From Zetaproteobacteria bacterium CG1_02_55_237 (GTDB lineage Bacteria > Pseudomonadota > Zetaproteobacteria > Mariprofundales > Mariprofundaceae), in contig MNXA01000032.1 in the NCBI GenBank assembly GCA_001871195.1, forward strand, positions 1-64,000: a stretch of 64,000 nucleotides of DNA, read 5' to 3'. Below are positions 8,113-16,526 of the stretch, piece by piece. The notes below the pieces were generated by a model. It was not told where the DNA came from. It saw nothing but the letters and a program-made list of their open reading frames with translations, and did no database searches. The stretch's first letter is position 1; each line of letters begins with the position of its first letter. Made by a program: the position numbers and the translations under genes.

Positions 8113-10000
8113 TGCCCTTTTGCAAATGCATCATCAGACTGGTAATCGCTGCAGGCGTAATTCCTGACAGGCGCGCAGCCTGCCCAAGATTCTGTGGCCG
8201 CATTTTGCTTAAGCGCTGACGGCACTCCATACTCAAGCCGGCAACGGCATTGTAATCCAGCCCGTCCGGAATTAGCCGCCTCTCAAGTTGCTGAAAGCGG
8301 GCAACCTCCACATCTTGCTTTTGCATATAACCGTCATAATGAATGATGGCCTTCAAGCTCGCCCTATCGCGCTCGCTCAAATCTTCCATGGTCGACAGCA
8401 GCGTCATAGCGCGCTCCGCATCAACATCCCGGCGATGTGTGTAAGCGGTAAAGGCCATGCCGTTTTCGGGAACAGGCAGATGTGCCGCTTCAAGCCGTTC
8501 TCGCCACGCCCGGCCATGACCGACAAGCAGGGCGCGCGCTTCCGCCTCGGCTTTCCGCAAGCGGCTTTGCCTTGCTTCGAAATCTCTTTTCCGCGCGTCA
8601 TCGCAAAGCCCCAGGCGTATCGCCATTTCTGCCAGGCGCATATCAGCATTATCCTCTCGCAAATGCAGGCGAAATTCTGCTCGCGCCGTAAACATGCGAT
8701 ATGGTTCGGTTATTCCCTTGTTCACCAAATCATCCACCATCACGCCCATATAGGCTTCTGAGCGATCTGGAACCCATGACTCCCAACCACAGGCCAGGGC
8801 TGCAGCATTAATGCCTGCTATCAAACCCTGAGCTGCAGCCTCCTCATAACCCGTGGTTCCGTTAATCTGGCCGGCATGAAAAAGGCCAGCAACTTTTTTG
8901 CACTCCAGGGTTTGCTTTAATTCTGTAGGATCTACGTAATCATACTCGATGGCATAGCCAGGTCGTATCATGATGACAGACTCAAGGCCGGGTATGGCCC
9001 GCAAAAAAGCCCATTGCACATCAATCGGCAGAGACGTGGAGATACCGTTGGGATAAATCTCCTCGTGATCCCTGCCTTCCGGCTCCAGGAATATCTGATG
9101 GCTATCCTTATCAGCGAATCGCACAACCTTGTCTTCGATGCTTGGGCAATAACGTGGCCCTGTACCCTTAATGTCGCCCGAATACATGGGTGAGCGGTGC
9201 AAGTTTTCCCTGATGATATCGTGAGCGCGGGTTGTGGTACGTGTGAGGTGACAAGGCACCTGATCAGCAATAAGGGGCCCGCTGCTGGATGAAAATGGAA
9301 TCGCATCCTGATCGCCAGCCTGAATATCCAGGCCATCCCAACAAATGCTGCGGCCATCAAGGCGGGGGGGCGTTCCTGTCTTCAGGCGGCCGATCTTCAG
9401 CTCCTGACGGTACAACTCATCCGTTAACCCATCAATCGACGCGTCGCCTGCCCTGCCAGCCGGAATCTTTGTATCACCGACATGAATCAGCCCGCCAAGG
9501 AAGGTTCCCGTGGTAAGAATGACCGTTCCAGCCGAATGCTCAACGCCAAACTCATCAACAGCGCCAGCCACCCGGCCCTGATCAAAAAGAAGCTCGCGAA
9601 TACTCCCCTGATGCAACATAACGGGAGAATCTGCCAACACCTGCCGCATCCGAATGTGATACAGGCGGCGATCACATTGTGCGCGGGTAGCCTGGACTGC
9701 CGGACCCTTGCCGCGGTTCAACAACCGGTATTGCAGCGCAGAGGCATCGGCGACAAACCCCATGGCTCCGCCCATCGCATCAATCTCCCGAACCATATGC
9801 CCCTTTCCCACGCCACCAATGGCAGGATTACAGGACATTTTTGCAATGGTATCCAAATTCTGGGTGATCAAACGAACCCGCGCACCACGCCGTGCGGCAG
9901 CCAATGCCGCCTCGCAACCAGCATGGCCGGCACCAATGACCAAAACGTCCACCGGACCATCGGGATGTTTCACGTGAAACGTGTTCGTATCTATTTTCAT
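8093..10000 (-). CDS. mnmG: tRNA uridine-34 carboxymethylaminomethyl synthesis enzyme MnmG (GidA)
   Basis: A 635-residue FAD enzyme that works with MnmE to place the cmnm5 group on wobble U34 of tRNAs. The dinucleotide-binding motif [12 protein letters not shown] is at 21-32. GidA signature segments such as [19 protein letters not shown] and [14 protein letters not shown] follow. The C-terminal helical domain ends near [14 protein letters not shown]. The first dozen residues ([12 protein letters not shown]) carry parS site 2 in frame. It is the first gene after the prkB terminator; I did not find a convincing promoter in the 41 bp between. Confidence 0.96.
   Translation of the reverse strand: MKIDTNTFHVKHPDGPVDVLVIGAGHAGCEAALAAARRGARVRLITQNLDTIAKMSCNPAIGGVGKGHMVREIDAMGGAMGFVADASALQYRLLNRGKGPAVQATRAQCDRRLYHIRMRQVLADSPVMLHQGSIRELLFDQGRVAGAVDEFGVEHSAGTVILTTGTFLGGLIHVGDTKIPAGRAGDASIDGLTDELYRQELKIGRLKTGTPPRLDGRSICWDGLDIQAGDQDAIPFSSSSGPLIADQVPCHLTRTTTRAHDIIRENLHRSPMYSGDIKGTGPRYCPSIEDKVVRFADKDSHQIFLEPEGRDHEEIYPNGISTSLPIDVQWAFLRAIPGLESVIMIRPGYAIEYDYVDPTELKQTLECKKVAGLFHAGQINGTTGYEEAAAQGLIAGINAAALACGWESWVPDRSEAYMGVMVDDLVNKGITEPYRMFTARAEFRLHLREDNADMRLAEMAIRLGLCDDARKRDFEARQSRLRKAEAEARALLVGHGRAWRERLEAAHLPVPENGMAFTAYTHRRDVDAERAMTLLSTMEDLSERDRASLKAIIHYDGYMQKQDVEVARFQQLERRLIPDGLDYNAVAGLSMECRQRLSKMRPQNLGQAARLSGITPAAITSLMMHLQKGNVARVD
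9966..9981. promoter_or_regulatory. parS: parS site 2, inside the 5' end of mnmG
   Basis: TGTTTCACGTGAAACG matches the parS consensus at 15 of 16 positions. On the minus strand it encodes FHVKH in the mnmG N-terminus, upstream of the conserved FAD-binding domain, so the peptide can tolerate it. It lies 2.4 kb from site 1 and about 6.5 kb from the proposed oriC. Confidence 0.93.
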
Positions 10001-10041
10001 GGAATGCTCAAGACTAGGGGTTCAATCTACGGACAGCAAAC

Positions 10042-10067
10042 AAAAGGGAGGCCGAAGCCTCCCTTTT
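10042..10067 (-). terminator. Intrinsic terminator of prkB (works in both directions by structure)
   Basis: An 11-bp perfect stem AAAAGGGAGGC/GCCTCCCTTTT surrounds a 4-nt loop that reads TTCG on the minus strand, ending in a T run. It sits 17 nt past the prkB stop and separates prkB from mnmG. Confidence 0.88.
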
Positions 10068-10083
10068 AATAAAGAATGATCAA

Positions 10084-10947
10084 TCAGCCTTTGCGGGCTT
10101 TTTCCATCATGTCATGAATGATCGGTGCAAGGATCAACTCCATGGCAAACAGCATCTTGCCAGCAGGTACAACCAGCGTGTTACGGCGAGACATAAAAGA
10201 ATCCTTCAGCATTGATGACAGCCACGGGAAGTCGATTCCAAGCTGCTCGGGCTTGCGGATGCGAATCACTACCACGCTCTCATCCGGCGTTGGGATATCA
10301 CGCGCCACGAACGGGTTGGATGTGTCCACCAATGGCACTCGCTGGAAATTAATGTCCGTATTGGTGTACTGCGGCGTCATAAAGTGCACATAGTCATGCA
10401 TGCGGGAAAGAATATTATCTACCACAGCTTCCGGTGAGTAACCGCGCATGGCCGTGTCACGATGAATTTTTTGAATCCACTCCAGGTTGACCACAGGCAC
10501 GATACCCATCAGCAGATCGCAATATGGACGAACCTCTTCCACTCCACCGTGCAGACCTTCATAGAACAACAGATCAGAACCCTCGCCGATATCCCGCCAC
10601 GGCGTGAAACGCCCTGCATCCACGCCATAAAGCTTGGCTTCTTCATCATCATGCACATAGGTACGAGCCTTACCCACGCCTTTCTCGCCATAAGCGCGGA
10701 ACAAATCAGCAATCTTGTCGAACAGATTGGCCTCGTCGGAGAAATGGCTTAAGCGTTTACCGGCAGCTTCGAATGCTTTGGATTGCTCGCGAAACTCATA
10801 ACGATCAAACTTATGGAAACAATCGCCTTCAACAATGGCTGGCGTTACTTTCTCACGACGGAAAATGTGTTCCAAGGCAACCTTGCCGGTGCTGGTGCCG
10901 GCCCCCGAAGAACCGGTCACCGAGATTACTGGATGTTTTGCAGACAT
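10084..10947 (-). CDS. prkB: Phosphoribulokinase (CbbP/PrkB type)
   Basis: A 287-residue kinase that phosphorylates ribulose-5-phosphate to ribulose-1,5-bisphosphate, the Rubisco substrate. The P-loop GSSGAGTST is at 12-20, followed by EGDCFHKFDRYEF, the proteobacterial short-form signature with a sugar-binding region. FYEGLHGGV holds the likely catalytic acidic/Walker B area. I chose the ATG at 10947 because GGAGGGG precedes it; the frame also opens at 10959. It lies alone between mnmE and mnmG with its own promoter-like sequence and terminator. E. coli PrkB is a non-autotrophic relative, so a Calvin-cycle role is likely but rests on Rubisco being encoded elsewhere. Confidence 0.92.
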   Translation of the reverse strand: MSAKHPVISVTGSSGAGTSTGKVALEHIFRREKVTPAIVEGDCFHKFDRYEFREQSKAFEAAGKRLSHFSDEANLFDKIADLFRAYGEKGVGKARTYVHDDEEAKLYGVDAGRFTPWRDIGEGSDLLFYEGLHGGVEEVRPYCDLLMGIVPVVNLEWIQKIHRDTAMRGYSPEAVVDNILSRMHDYVHFMTPQYTNTDINFQRVPLVDTSNPFVARDIPTPDESVVVIRIRKPEQLGIDFPWLSSMLKDSFMSRRNTLVVPAGKMLFAMELILAPIIHDMMEKARKG

Positions 10948-11045
10948 ATACCCCTCCAAATTTTCTTAATAAGAACGGGTGGTTACGTGGCAACAAGCAT
11001 GCCATCCCTGTCTTTCAGGCAGCCATCCATTTCTTGCGGACACGG

Positions 11046-11075
11046 ATTATGCCGCACAATAGGGGTCGGCTTCAA
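11046..11075 (-). promoter_or_regulatory. Sigma-70-like promoter candidate for prkB
   Basis: On the minus strand, TTGAAG (11070-11075) and CATAAT (11046-11051) are spaced by 18 bp, about 100 bp upstream of the prkB start, in the only sizeable gap between mnmE and prkB. Confidence 0.4.
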
Positions 11076-11096
11076 GGGGCCAACCGGTACCCACCC

Positions 11097-12413
11097 CTAT
11101 TTACCGATACAAAACTGAGAAAAAATACGATCCAGAATATGCTCAACGTCCCCGATGCCAAGAATTTCGCCCATACAGGACCACGCCTGCCGCCACTCAA
11201 GAGCAATCAAATCAAGTGACATCGCATCCCCCAACATTTCTTCCCCGCTTATCAGATGGTTTCGGGCACGCTCAAGCTGCTGACGATGTCTTCGGCTGGT
11301 AATCAGGAGACCTTCTTCATCCGCCGGAATTTCCCCCAATAGCTCTGCCAGATGGCTCAATAAGGATTCTACCCCTTCTCCACTATGTGCAGAAATCATG
11401 CAGTAGCGCTCAGGAAACCCATGTGCACCATCGACAAGATCGCACTTGTTCATCACATAGGTATCGGCATCGGCGACCACATGCCATGAATCCGGATTCG
11501 ATGCATCGGCCATCACAATGGTGATGTCTGCGCATTGTGCTGCTGCCCGGGCGCGTTTAACACCCTCCTGCTCAATCATATCATTGCTTTCACGCAGGCC
11601 AGCAGTGTCCAACAGGCGAACAGGAATGCCATGCAGTTCGAAATCCACCTCTAGCACATCGCGTGTTGTGCCGGGTTGAGGACTGATGATCGCCCGATCC
11701 CTTCCGGACAGGCGGTTCAGTAGCGTTGACTTACCAACATTGGGGGCGCCAATAATAGCCACCGTCGCCCCTTGAAAAAGCCGCTCCCCGAAATCTGATG
11801 TGGCCAACGCTTTATCAATGGGTTTTAGCACCGTTTCTTCAAGCCCTGCGCGCAATTGCTCAAATAACAGGGCTGGAATCTCTTCTTCGGGGAAATCGAG
11901 GCATGCCTCCACATGGGCAAGCAGACCGGTCAATTCATCCATCAAGCCATTGATCAGGCGCCCGAACTCGCCTTGCAGATGCCGCTGGGCCTGGCGTGCT
12001 GCACGCAAAGTTGCGGCATCGATACATGCGGCAACAGCCTCGGCCTGTTCAAGATGCAGCTTTCCATTCTCCACCGCGCGTCGGGTAAACTCACCGGGCG
12101 CAGCCAGTCTGGCTCCGAGAGCTATCACCTGTTCCAGCAAGGCGCGCAACAACACCGGACTGCCATGCGCCTGTAATTCGATCACATCTTCACCGGTATA
12201 GGATGCCGGAGCAGGAAAATACAGAAGTAACCCGTTATCCAGCACACTCCCATCGGAAGTAAAAAAGGACCGGTGCTGCGCATGTCTGGCAGCAAAGGTT
12301 TTTGTCGTGCGGCAAAGTTTTCTGACAATACTTTCGGCACCCGCTCCGGAGAGACGGATAATGCCGACGCCACCCCTGCCTGCAGGGGTGGCGATAGCGG
12401 CTATCGTATCCAT
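11097..12413 (-). CDS. mnmE: tRNA modification GTPase MnmE (TrmE)
   Basis: A 438-residue GTPase that partners MnmG in wobble-uridine modification. The folate-binding N-terminal domain starts DTIAAIATPAGRGGVGIIRL. The G domain inserted in a helical domain has GAPNVGKST (222-230), DTAG (269-272) and NKCD. The invariant C-terminal Cys motif FCIGK ends the protein. It starts 13 nt after the yidC stop in the rpmH-rnpA-yidD-yidC-mnmE run. Confidence 0.96.
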   Translation of the reverse strand: MDTIAAIATPAGRGGVGIIRLSGAGAESIVRKLCRTTKTFAARHAQHRSFFTSDGSVLDNGLLLYFPAPASYTGEDVIELQAHGSPVLLRALLEQVIALGARLAAPGEFTRRAVENGKLHLEQAEAVAACIDAATLRAARQAQRHLQGEFGRLINGLMDELTGLLAHVEACLDFPEEEIPALLFEQLRAGLEETVLKPIDKALATSDFGERLFQGATVAIIGAPNVGKSTLLNRLSGRDRAIISPQPGTTRDVLEVDFELHGIPVRLLDTAGLRESNDMIEQEGVKRARAAAQCADITIVMADASNPDSWHVVADADTYVMNKCDLVDGAHGFPERYCMISAHSGEGVESLLSHLAELLGEIPADEEGLLITSRRHRQQLERARNHLISGEEMLGDAMSLDLIALEWRQAWSCMGEILGIGDVEHILDRIFSQFCIGK

Positions 12414-12425
12414 AGCTAAGATGGC

Positions 12426-14015
12426 TTAAAGGGCGTTCTTAACCTTCAGGATGTACCACTGCTGGGCAATGGACAGGATGTTGTTGACCAGCCAGTAGAG
12501 CACCAGACCCGAGGGGAAGAAGAGGAACATGAAGGTGAAGATAACCGGCAGAAATTTCATGATTTTAGCCTGCATCGGATCCATCGGCGCTGGATTCAGG
12601 CGCTGCTGGATAATCATGGATGCACCCATCACGATGGGAAGAACATAATACGGATCCATCGCGGATAGATCAGTGATCCAGCCATAAAACGGCGCCTGAC
12701 GCAGCTCGATGGAAACCAGCAGAGATTTATACAGGGCAAAAAACACGGGTATCTGGATCACAATCGGCAGACATCCGCCCATCGGATTCACCTTATGTTT
12801 CTTATACAGACCCATCATTTCCTGGCCCATTTTCTGCCGGTCATCACCATGCAGGTCGCGTACACGCTGCATTTCAGGCTGCAGCTTGCGCATATCCGCC
12901 ATCGACTCGTATGCCTTCTGTGTTGGCCAGTAGAAAAGGGTCTTGATCATCAATACCAGCACAATGATGCATAGACCATAATTGCCGAGGTAGCCGTGCA
13001 GCCAGAGCAACAGGGAATGCAGTGGCTTGGCAATAACGGCAAACCAGCCGTAATCCACACTGCGCTCCAGACCCGCGCCAAACTGCTTCAGAATAGGTGT
13101 CGCCTTGGGGCCAATGTAGATATCCGTGCTGAACACCGTGCCAAGCGCATTTCGATCACCTGCAGACAGCACACCAGCCTGATAGGTTTTTCCATCGCCC
13201 TTGAAGTAGTAGTCGTAGACCCTTTCCGGATCGCCCACAATCGCAGCAATGAAGTAGTGCTCCATCACGCCTGTCCATCCGCCCCGCGCCTTCTGTTTGA
13301 CCGGACTCTTTTCATCCAGGTCGTCATAGCTATTTTCAACCAGCTTGTCTTCAAACAGGGAAATCGGACCGACATACTGATAGATATTACTCGAATCCCT
13401 GTTCGGGTTGCGCGACACAACCTGACGGAACATTTCATACTCTTCGCTGCCGCTGACCTCATCGATCACCTTAACCGCATAGCTCCCGGGCTTAAGCGAG
13501 ATACTACGTATCCATTGGTTGCCGTCGGCCAGGGTGGCCTTCAAGCGCAGCGTAGCTTCATCCTTGGTCTGGGTTTGCGCATCGATCGTAAAGGCGGGTA
13601 GAGCCTGACCCAGAAGGCCGGAATTGATGTATAAGGGGCGCTCAGTGGCAATATCCAGAATGGACACCGGCGCAGATCCCGGCTCAATCGTCTGGTGATA
13701 TTGCGTGGCAGTCGCTGAAATAATGGCGCCCTGTGCATTCAACTTCAGGATCAGCACATCATTGTGCAGCAGCGCCAGCGCCTGATTTCCTGCGTCTTCA
13801 ACCGGCGCTGGCGCCGCCCGCGATGACAGACTGATGTCCGGGACACTACTCGTCGCCTGCAGGGGTTGCGCTACACCACTCTCAGGCACAGCCGTCGCTT
13901 CCAGCGACATCCCGGCCTGTTGATCCACGGCTTCCTCAGTGGGAAACAGGGCCTGCCATGAAACCAGTACCAGCATGGATAAGACAAACGCCATGATCAT
14001 ATTGCGCTGTTCCAT
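12426..14015 (-). CDS. yidC: Membrane protein insertase YidC
   Basis: A 529-residue inner-membrane insertase/chaperone acting alone or with SecYEG. It has the Gram-negative layout: N-terminal signal-anchor (NMIMAFVLSMLVLVSWQALF), a large periplasmic beta domain (about 60-320), then the conserved five-helix core with MGGCLPIVIQIPVFFALYKS. The C-terminus WYILKVKNAL follows the last helix. Its ATG overlaps the yidD stop by one base. Confidence 0.96.
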   Translation of the reverse strand: MEQRNMIMAFVLSMLVLVSWQALFPTEEAVDQQAGMSLEATAVPESGVAQPLQATSSVPDISLSSRAAPAPVEDAGNQALALLHNDVLILKLNAQGAIISATATQYHQTIEPGSAPVSILDIATERPLYINSGLLGQALPAFTIDAQTQTKDEATLRLKATLADGNQWIRSISLKPGSYAVKVIDEVSGSEEYEMFRQVVSRNPNRDSSNIYQYVGPISLFEDKLVENSYDDLDEKSPVKQKARGGWTGVMEHYFIAAIVGDPERVYDYYFKGDGKTYQAGVLSAGDRNALGTVFSTDIYIGPKATPILKQFGAGLERSVDYGWFAVIAKPLHSLLLWLHGYLGNYGLCIIVLVLMIKTLFYWPTQKAYESMADMRKLQPEMQRVRDLHGDDRQKMGQEMMGLYKKHKVNPMGGCLPIVIQIPVFFALYKSLLVSIELRQAPFYGWITDLSAMDPYYVLPIVMGASMIIQQRLNPAPMDPMQAKIMKFLPVIFTFMFLFFPSGLVLYWLVNNILSIAQQWYILKVKNAL

Positions 14016-14272
14016 TATTGTTGCTCCTTCATTCTATCCGCAATGGGTTGTTCCAAACGATACTCGGGAACGGGGTCATAGCCCCCTTTGGCAAAGGGGT
14101 GGCACCGTAGCAGTCGCCGCATGGCAAGGCCAGAGCCACGCAGCCAGCCGTGCTTATCCAATGCCTCAACAGCATAACTGGAACATGTCGGGTAATGGAT
14201 ACAACGTGCGGCCATAAAGGGGGAAATAGCATACTGGTAGGTGCGGACCATGGCGATCAAAAGACGCTTCAT
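14015..14272 (-). CDS. yidD: Membrane protein insertion efficiency factor YidD
   Basis: An 85-residue basic protein with the family signature YQYAISPFMAARCIHYPTCS and three conserved Cys. LLRCHPFAKGGYDPVP follows. It is amphipathic, is thought to assist insertion next to YidC, and overlaps rnpA by 4 nt. Confidence 0.95.
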   Translation of the reverse strand: MKRLLIAMVRTYQYAISPFMAARCIHYPTCSSYAVEALDKHGWLRGSGLAMRRLLRCHPFAKGGYDPVPEYRLEQPIADRMKEQQ

Positions 14273-14727
14273 AAAATATTCCGCCGTAATTTGCCACTAA
14301 GGGATTCAAGGGCCCGCTGTAAATCTTCGCGTGGATGTTTCATACGTGCTTCAGGACAGACAGGAATGGCCAAAACATCCACCCCCAGACTGCGAACGGG
14401 ACTGGAGCGAAAACACTCGCGCCACAAACGTTTAAGCCTGTTGCGTTGAACTGCATTGCCATATTTCCTGGAAACAGCGAGGCCGATCCGGGCATGATGT
14501 AAGCCATTGGTAGCGTAAACCAGGCGAACCCCGCCACTAACCAGCTTCATTCCGCCCCGCAAAGATGCAAAATCGGCCTTTGTTCGAAGCCGATTAGATG
14601 CAGAAAATGTAGATATCCCAGACCCCGAAAAACGGGCCTTAAGCGCTAAGGCGCTTGCGACCCTTGGCGCGACGGCGCTTGATAATGGCACGGCCGGAGC
14701 GCGTAGCCATACGAGCACGGAAACCAT
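14269..14727 (-). CDS. rnpA: Ribonuclease P protein component, N-terminus overlapping rpmH
   Basis: The protein subunit of RNase P, which helps the RNA enzyme cut tRNA 5' leaders. The core starts at [15 protein letters not shown]. The RNR signature region [20 protein letters not shown] is clear, followed by LKRLWRECF. The start is uncertain: between the rpmH stop (14639) and the conserved core there is no in-frame ATG, GTG or TTG. The available starts (ATG 14727, GTG 14718, GTG 14691) all lie inside rpmH in another frame. The ATG gives 152 residues against about 120 usual. An unusual start codon near 14620 is the alternative. Confidence 0.88.
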   Translation of the reverse strand: MVSVLVWLRAPAVPLSSAVAPRVASALALKARFSGSGISTFSASNRLRTKADFASLRGGMKLVSGGVRLVYATNGLHHARIGLAVSRKYGNAVQRNRLKRLWRECFRSSPVRSLGVDVLAIPVCPEARMKHPREDLQRALESLSGKLRRNIL

Positions 14728-14773
14728 GGTTTCGTGCGCGGCGAATTCGACTGGGTTTAAACGTAAAACTCAT
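14639..14773 (-). CDS. rpmH: 50S ribosomal protein L34
   Basis: A 44-residue, very basic protein: [20 protein letters not shown], then [20 protein letters not shown] and KRLSA before TAA. This is a full-length L34 apart from the slightly divergent first residues. AAGGAG lies about 6 nt upstream of the ATG, and a good promoter lies 26-53 bp upstream. It heads the rnpA-yidD-yidC-mnmE run, divergent from dnaA. Confidence 0.97.
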   Translation of the reverse strand: MSFTFKPSRIRRARNHGFRARMATRSGRAIIKRRRAKGRKRLSA

Positions 14774-14798
14774 GGACTACTCCTTAAAAGGGTGGCGA

Positions 14799-14826
14799 AT
14801 AGTAAAGTTGCATCCCTCACTGTCAA
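14799..14826 (-). promoter_or_regulatory. Promoter of rpmH
   Basis: On the minus strand a perfect -35 TTGACA (14821-14826) is followed after 16 bp by TACTAT (14799-14804), 26 bp from the rpmH start. It lies in the dnaA/rpmH divergent gap. Confidence 0.65.
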
Positions 14827-14935
14827 GATAAACCATTCAGCCCTTCTCCTACCCCTGTGTTCTAACATTTTAACATGCGTTTTTTCATCTGACATGCCTA
14901 ATGACCTTTGATATCTTATTTCGTAGTCTTGCCCA

Positions 14936-16261
14936 ATGACTGAACAACAGCAACGCATTGACTGGCAGCGCATTCTTGAAGAACTGGCTGAAGAGGTTCC
15001 TTCCGCCCGCTTTGATGCCTGGATTCGCCCGGTTCGATCGTCCGTAAAGGGGCGTACCCTGACCTTGTCTGTGCCCAGTCGTTTTTTTCTGGATAATCTC
15101 CGCGATCATCATGAGAAAGCCATCCGCAAAAAGGTAGGTCAGTATTTCGGTGACGATGTGTTGATTGAATTCTCGGTTGACCCTGAATTGGCTGTTGAAT
15201 CCCAGGTGGTCGCCAACCCCAGTGAAACCCGCAGCGGACATGTCGATGGATTTATCGATCATCGTTTTACTTTTGCAAATTTTGTGGTCGGCCCAAGCAA
15301 TGAATTCTGCCATGCCGCCTGTCGTGCTGTGGCAGATAACCCGGGGTCCATTTATAATCCGCTCTATATCTATGGCGGTGTTGGTCTTGGCAAAACACAT
15401 TTGATCAATGCTGTCGCCAATGAACTGCTTAACCAGAACCACTTCAAAATTGCCTACCGGACAAGCGAGCGGTTTACCAACGAACTCATTTCCGCCATTC
15501 GTAACGGCACCACCCAACAATTCCGTGACCGCTATCGTCAGGTGGATGTGCTCATTGTGGATGATGTACAGTTTATTGCCGGTAAAGCCAGTACGCAGGA
15601 AGAGTTTTTTCACACCTTCAATGCCTTATATGAGATTCAGAAACAGATTATCCTTACATCAGATCGGCCACCACGGGAAATGAACCACCTGCAGGAACGT
15701 CTGAAATCACGCTTTGGTTGCGGACTGGTTGCTGATATCCAGCCACCATCTCTGGAAACCCGTCAGGCCATTCTTAACAGTAAAGCGGAACTTGCCGGTA
15801 TTGAACTTCCTGATGATGTTACTTCCCTTCTGGCCAGTCGAATCACCAGTAATGTCCGTGAACTGGAAGGAGCACTGACTCGCCTGACAGCACACGCCAC
15901 CCTTACCGGTCGAATTATTGATATGGAATTTGCCCGCCGCGTCTTGCGTGATTTGCTGCATGAGGAGGTGCGGGCTGTTTCGGTTGAGGATATCCAGAAA
16001 CATGTGGCCAATTACTACAATATACGGTTGCTGGATATGCGCTCCCAAAAGCGCACGCGCAATGTCGCCTTTCCGCGCCAGGTGGCTATGTATTGTTGCA
16101 AGCAGTTAACCTCACTCTCTTTGCCGGAGATTGGTGAAGCATTCGGTGGACGGGATCACACCACGGTTCTTTATGCCGTTCGTAAAATCGATGAAATGAT
16201 GAAAGAGAATGAGAGTATGGAGGTTGAGGTTGAGCGCATGATGCAGATGCTGCGCAATTAA
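14936..16261 (+). CDS. dnaA: Chromosomal replication initiator DnaA
   Basis: A 441-residue AAA+ initiator. Domain I (about 1-85) mediates self-interaction, with a short linker to about 105. The ATPase domain III has Walker A GGVGLGKTH (147-155) and Walker B VLIVDDVQFIAGK. The domain IV DNA-binding signature is FGGRDHTTVLYAVRKI near the C-terminus. It lacks a recognisable strong ribosome-binding site. It is followed by the AT-rich gap taken as oriC. Confidence 0.97.
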   Translation: MTEQQQRIDWQRILEELAEEVPSARFDAWIRPVRSSVKGRTLTLSVPSRFFLDNLRDHHEKAIRKKVGQYFGDDVLIEFSVDPELAVESQVVANPSETRSGHVDGFIDHRFTFANFVVGPSNEFCHAACRAVADNPGSIYNPLYIYGGVGLGKTHLINAVANELLNQNHFKIAYRTSERFTNELISAIRNGTTQQFRDRYRQVDVLIVDDVQFIAGKASTQEEFFHTFNALYEIQKQIILTSDRPPREMNHLQERLKSRFGCGLVADIQPPSLETRQAILNSKAELAGIELPDDVTSLLASRITSNVRELEGALTRLTAHATLTGRIIDMEFARRVLRDLLHEEVRAVSVEDIQKHVANYYNIRLLDMRSQKRTRNVAFPRQVAMYCCKQLTSLSLPEIGEAFGGRDHTTVLYAVRKIDEMMKENESMEVEVERMMQMLRN

Positions 16262-16526
16262 AAATCAGGTTTGCGGAAACTTTCTGTATAGTCATCTGAA
16301 GACCTGTGTATAGATTGTGGGTTGCTGGCATTTTCCGCTGATTGTTTCTTCTGGTATGATTCCTGAACATTATTTCACATCCTTCATGCCAGATTCATCC
16401 ACAGCTAAATGATTAGCTAAGATGTTGGAATAAAAAGAAAAATAAAGTTCTTCACATTATACACAGGTTCTATGATGATGACGAAATATTTGATATAAAA
16501 TGGATTTATAAAAAAGGAGAACCTTC
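16262..16526. other. oriC: Candidate oriC between dnaA and dnaN
   Basis: A 265-bp AT-rich gap. TTATACACA (16457-16465) fits the relaxed DnaA box TTWTNCACA. TCATCCACA (16395-16403) and, inverted, CTATACACA (16305-16313) differ from TTATCCACA by few bases. A long A/T-rich stretch from about 16405 to 16515 could be the unwinding element. The position between dnaA and dnaN, with parS and parAB nearby, agrees with an origin. The box count is low, so the other gap (14774-14935) cannot be excluded as a partner. Confidence 0.55.
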
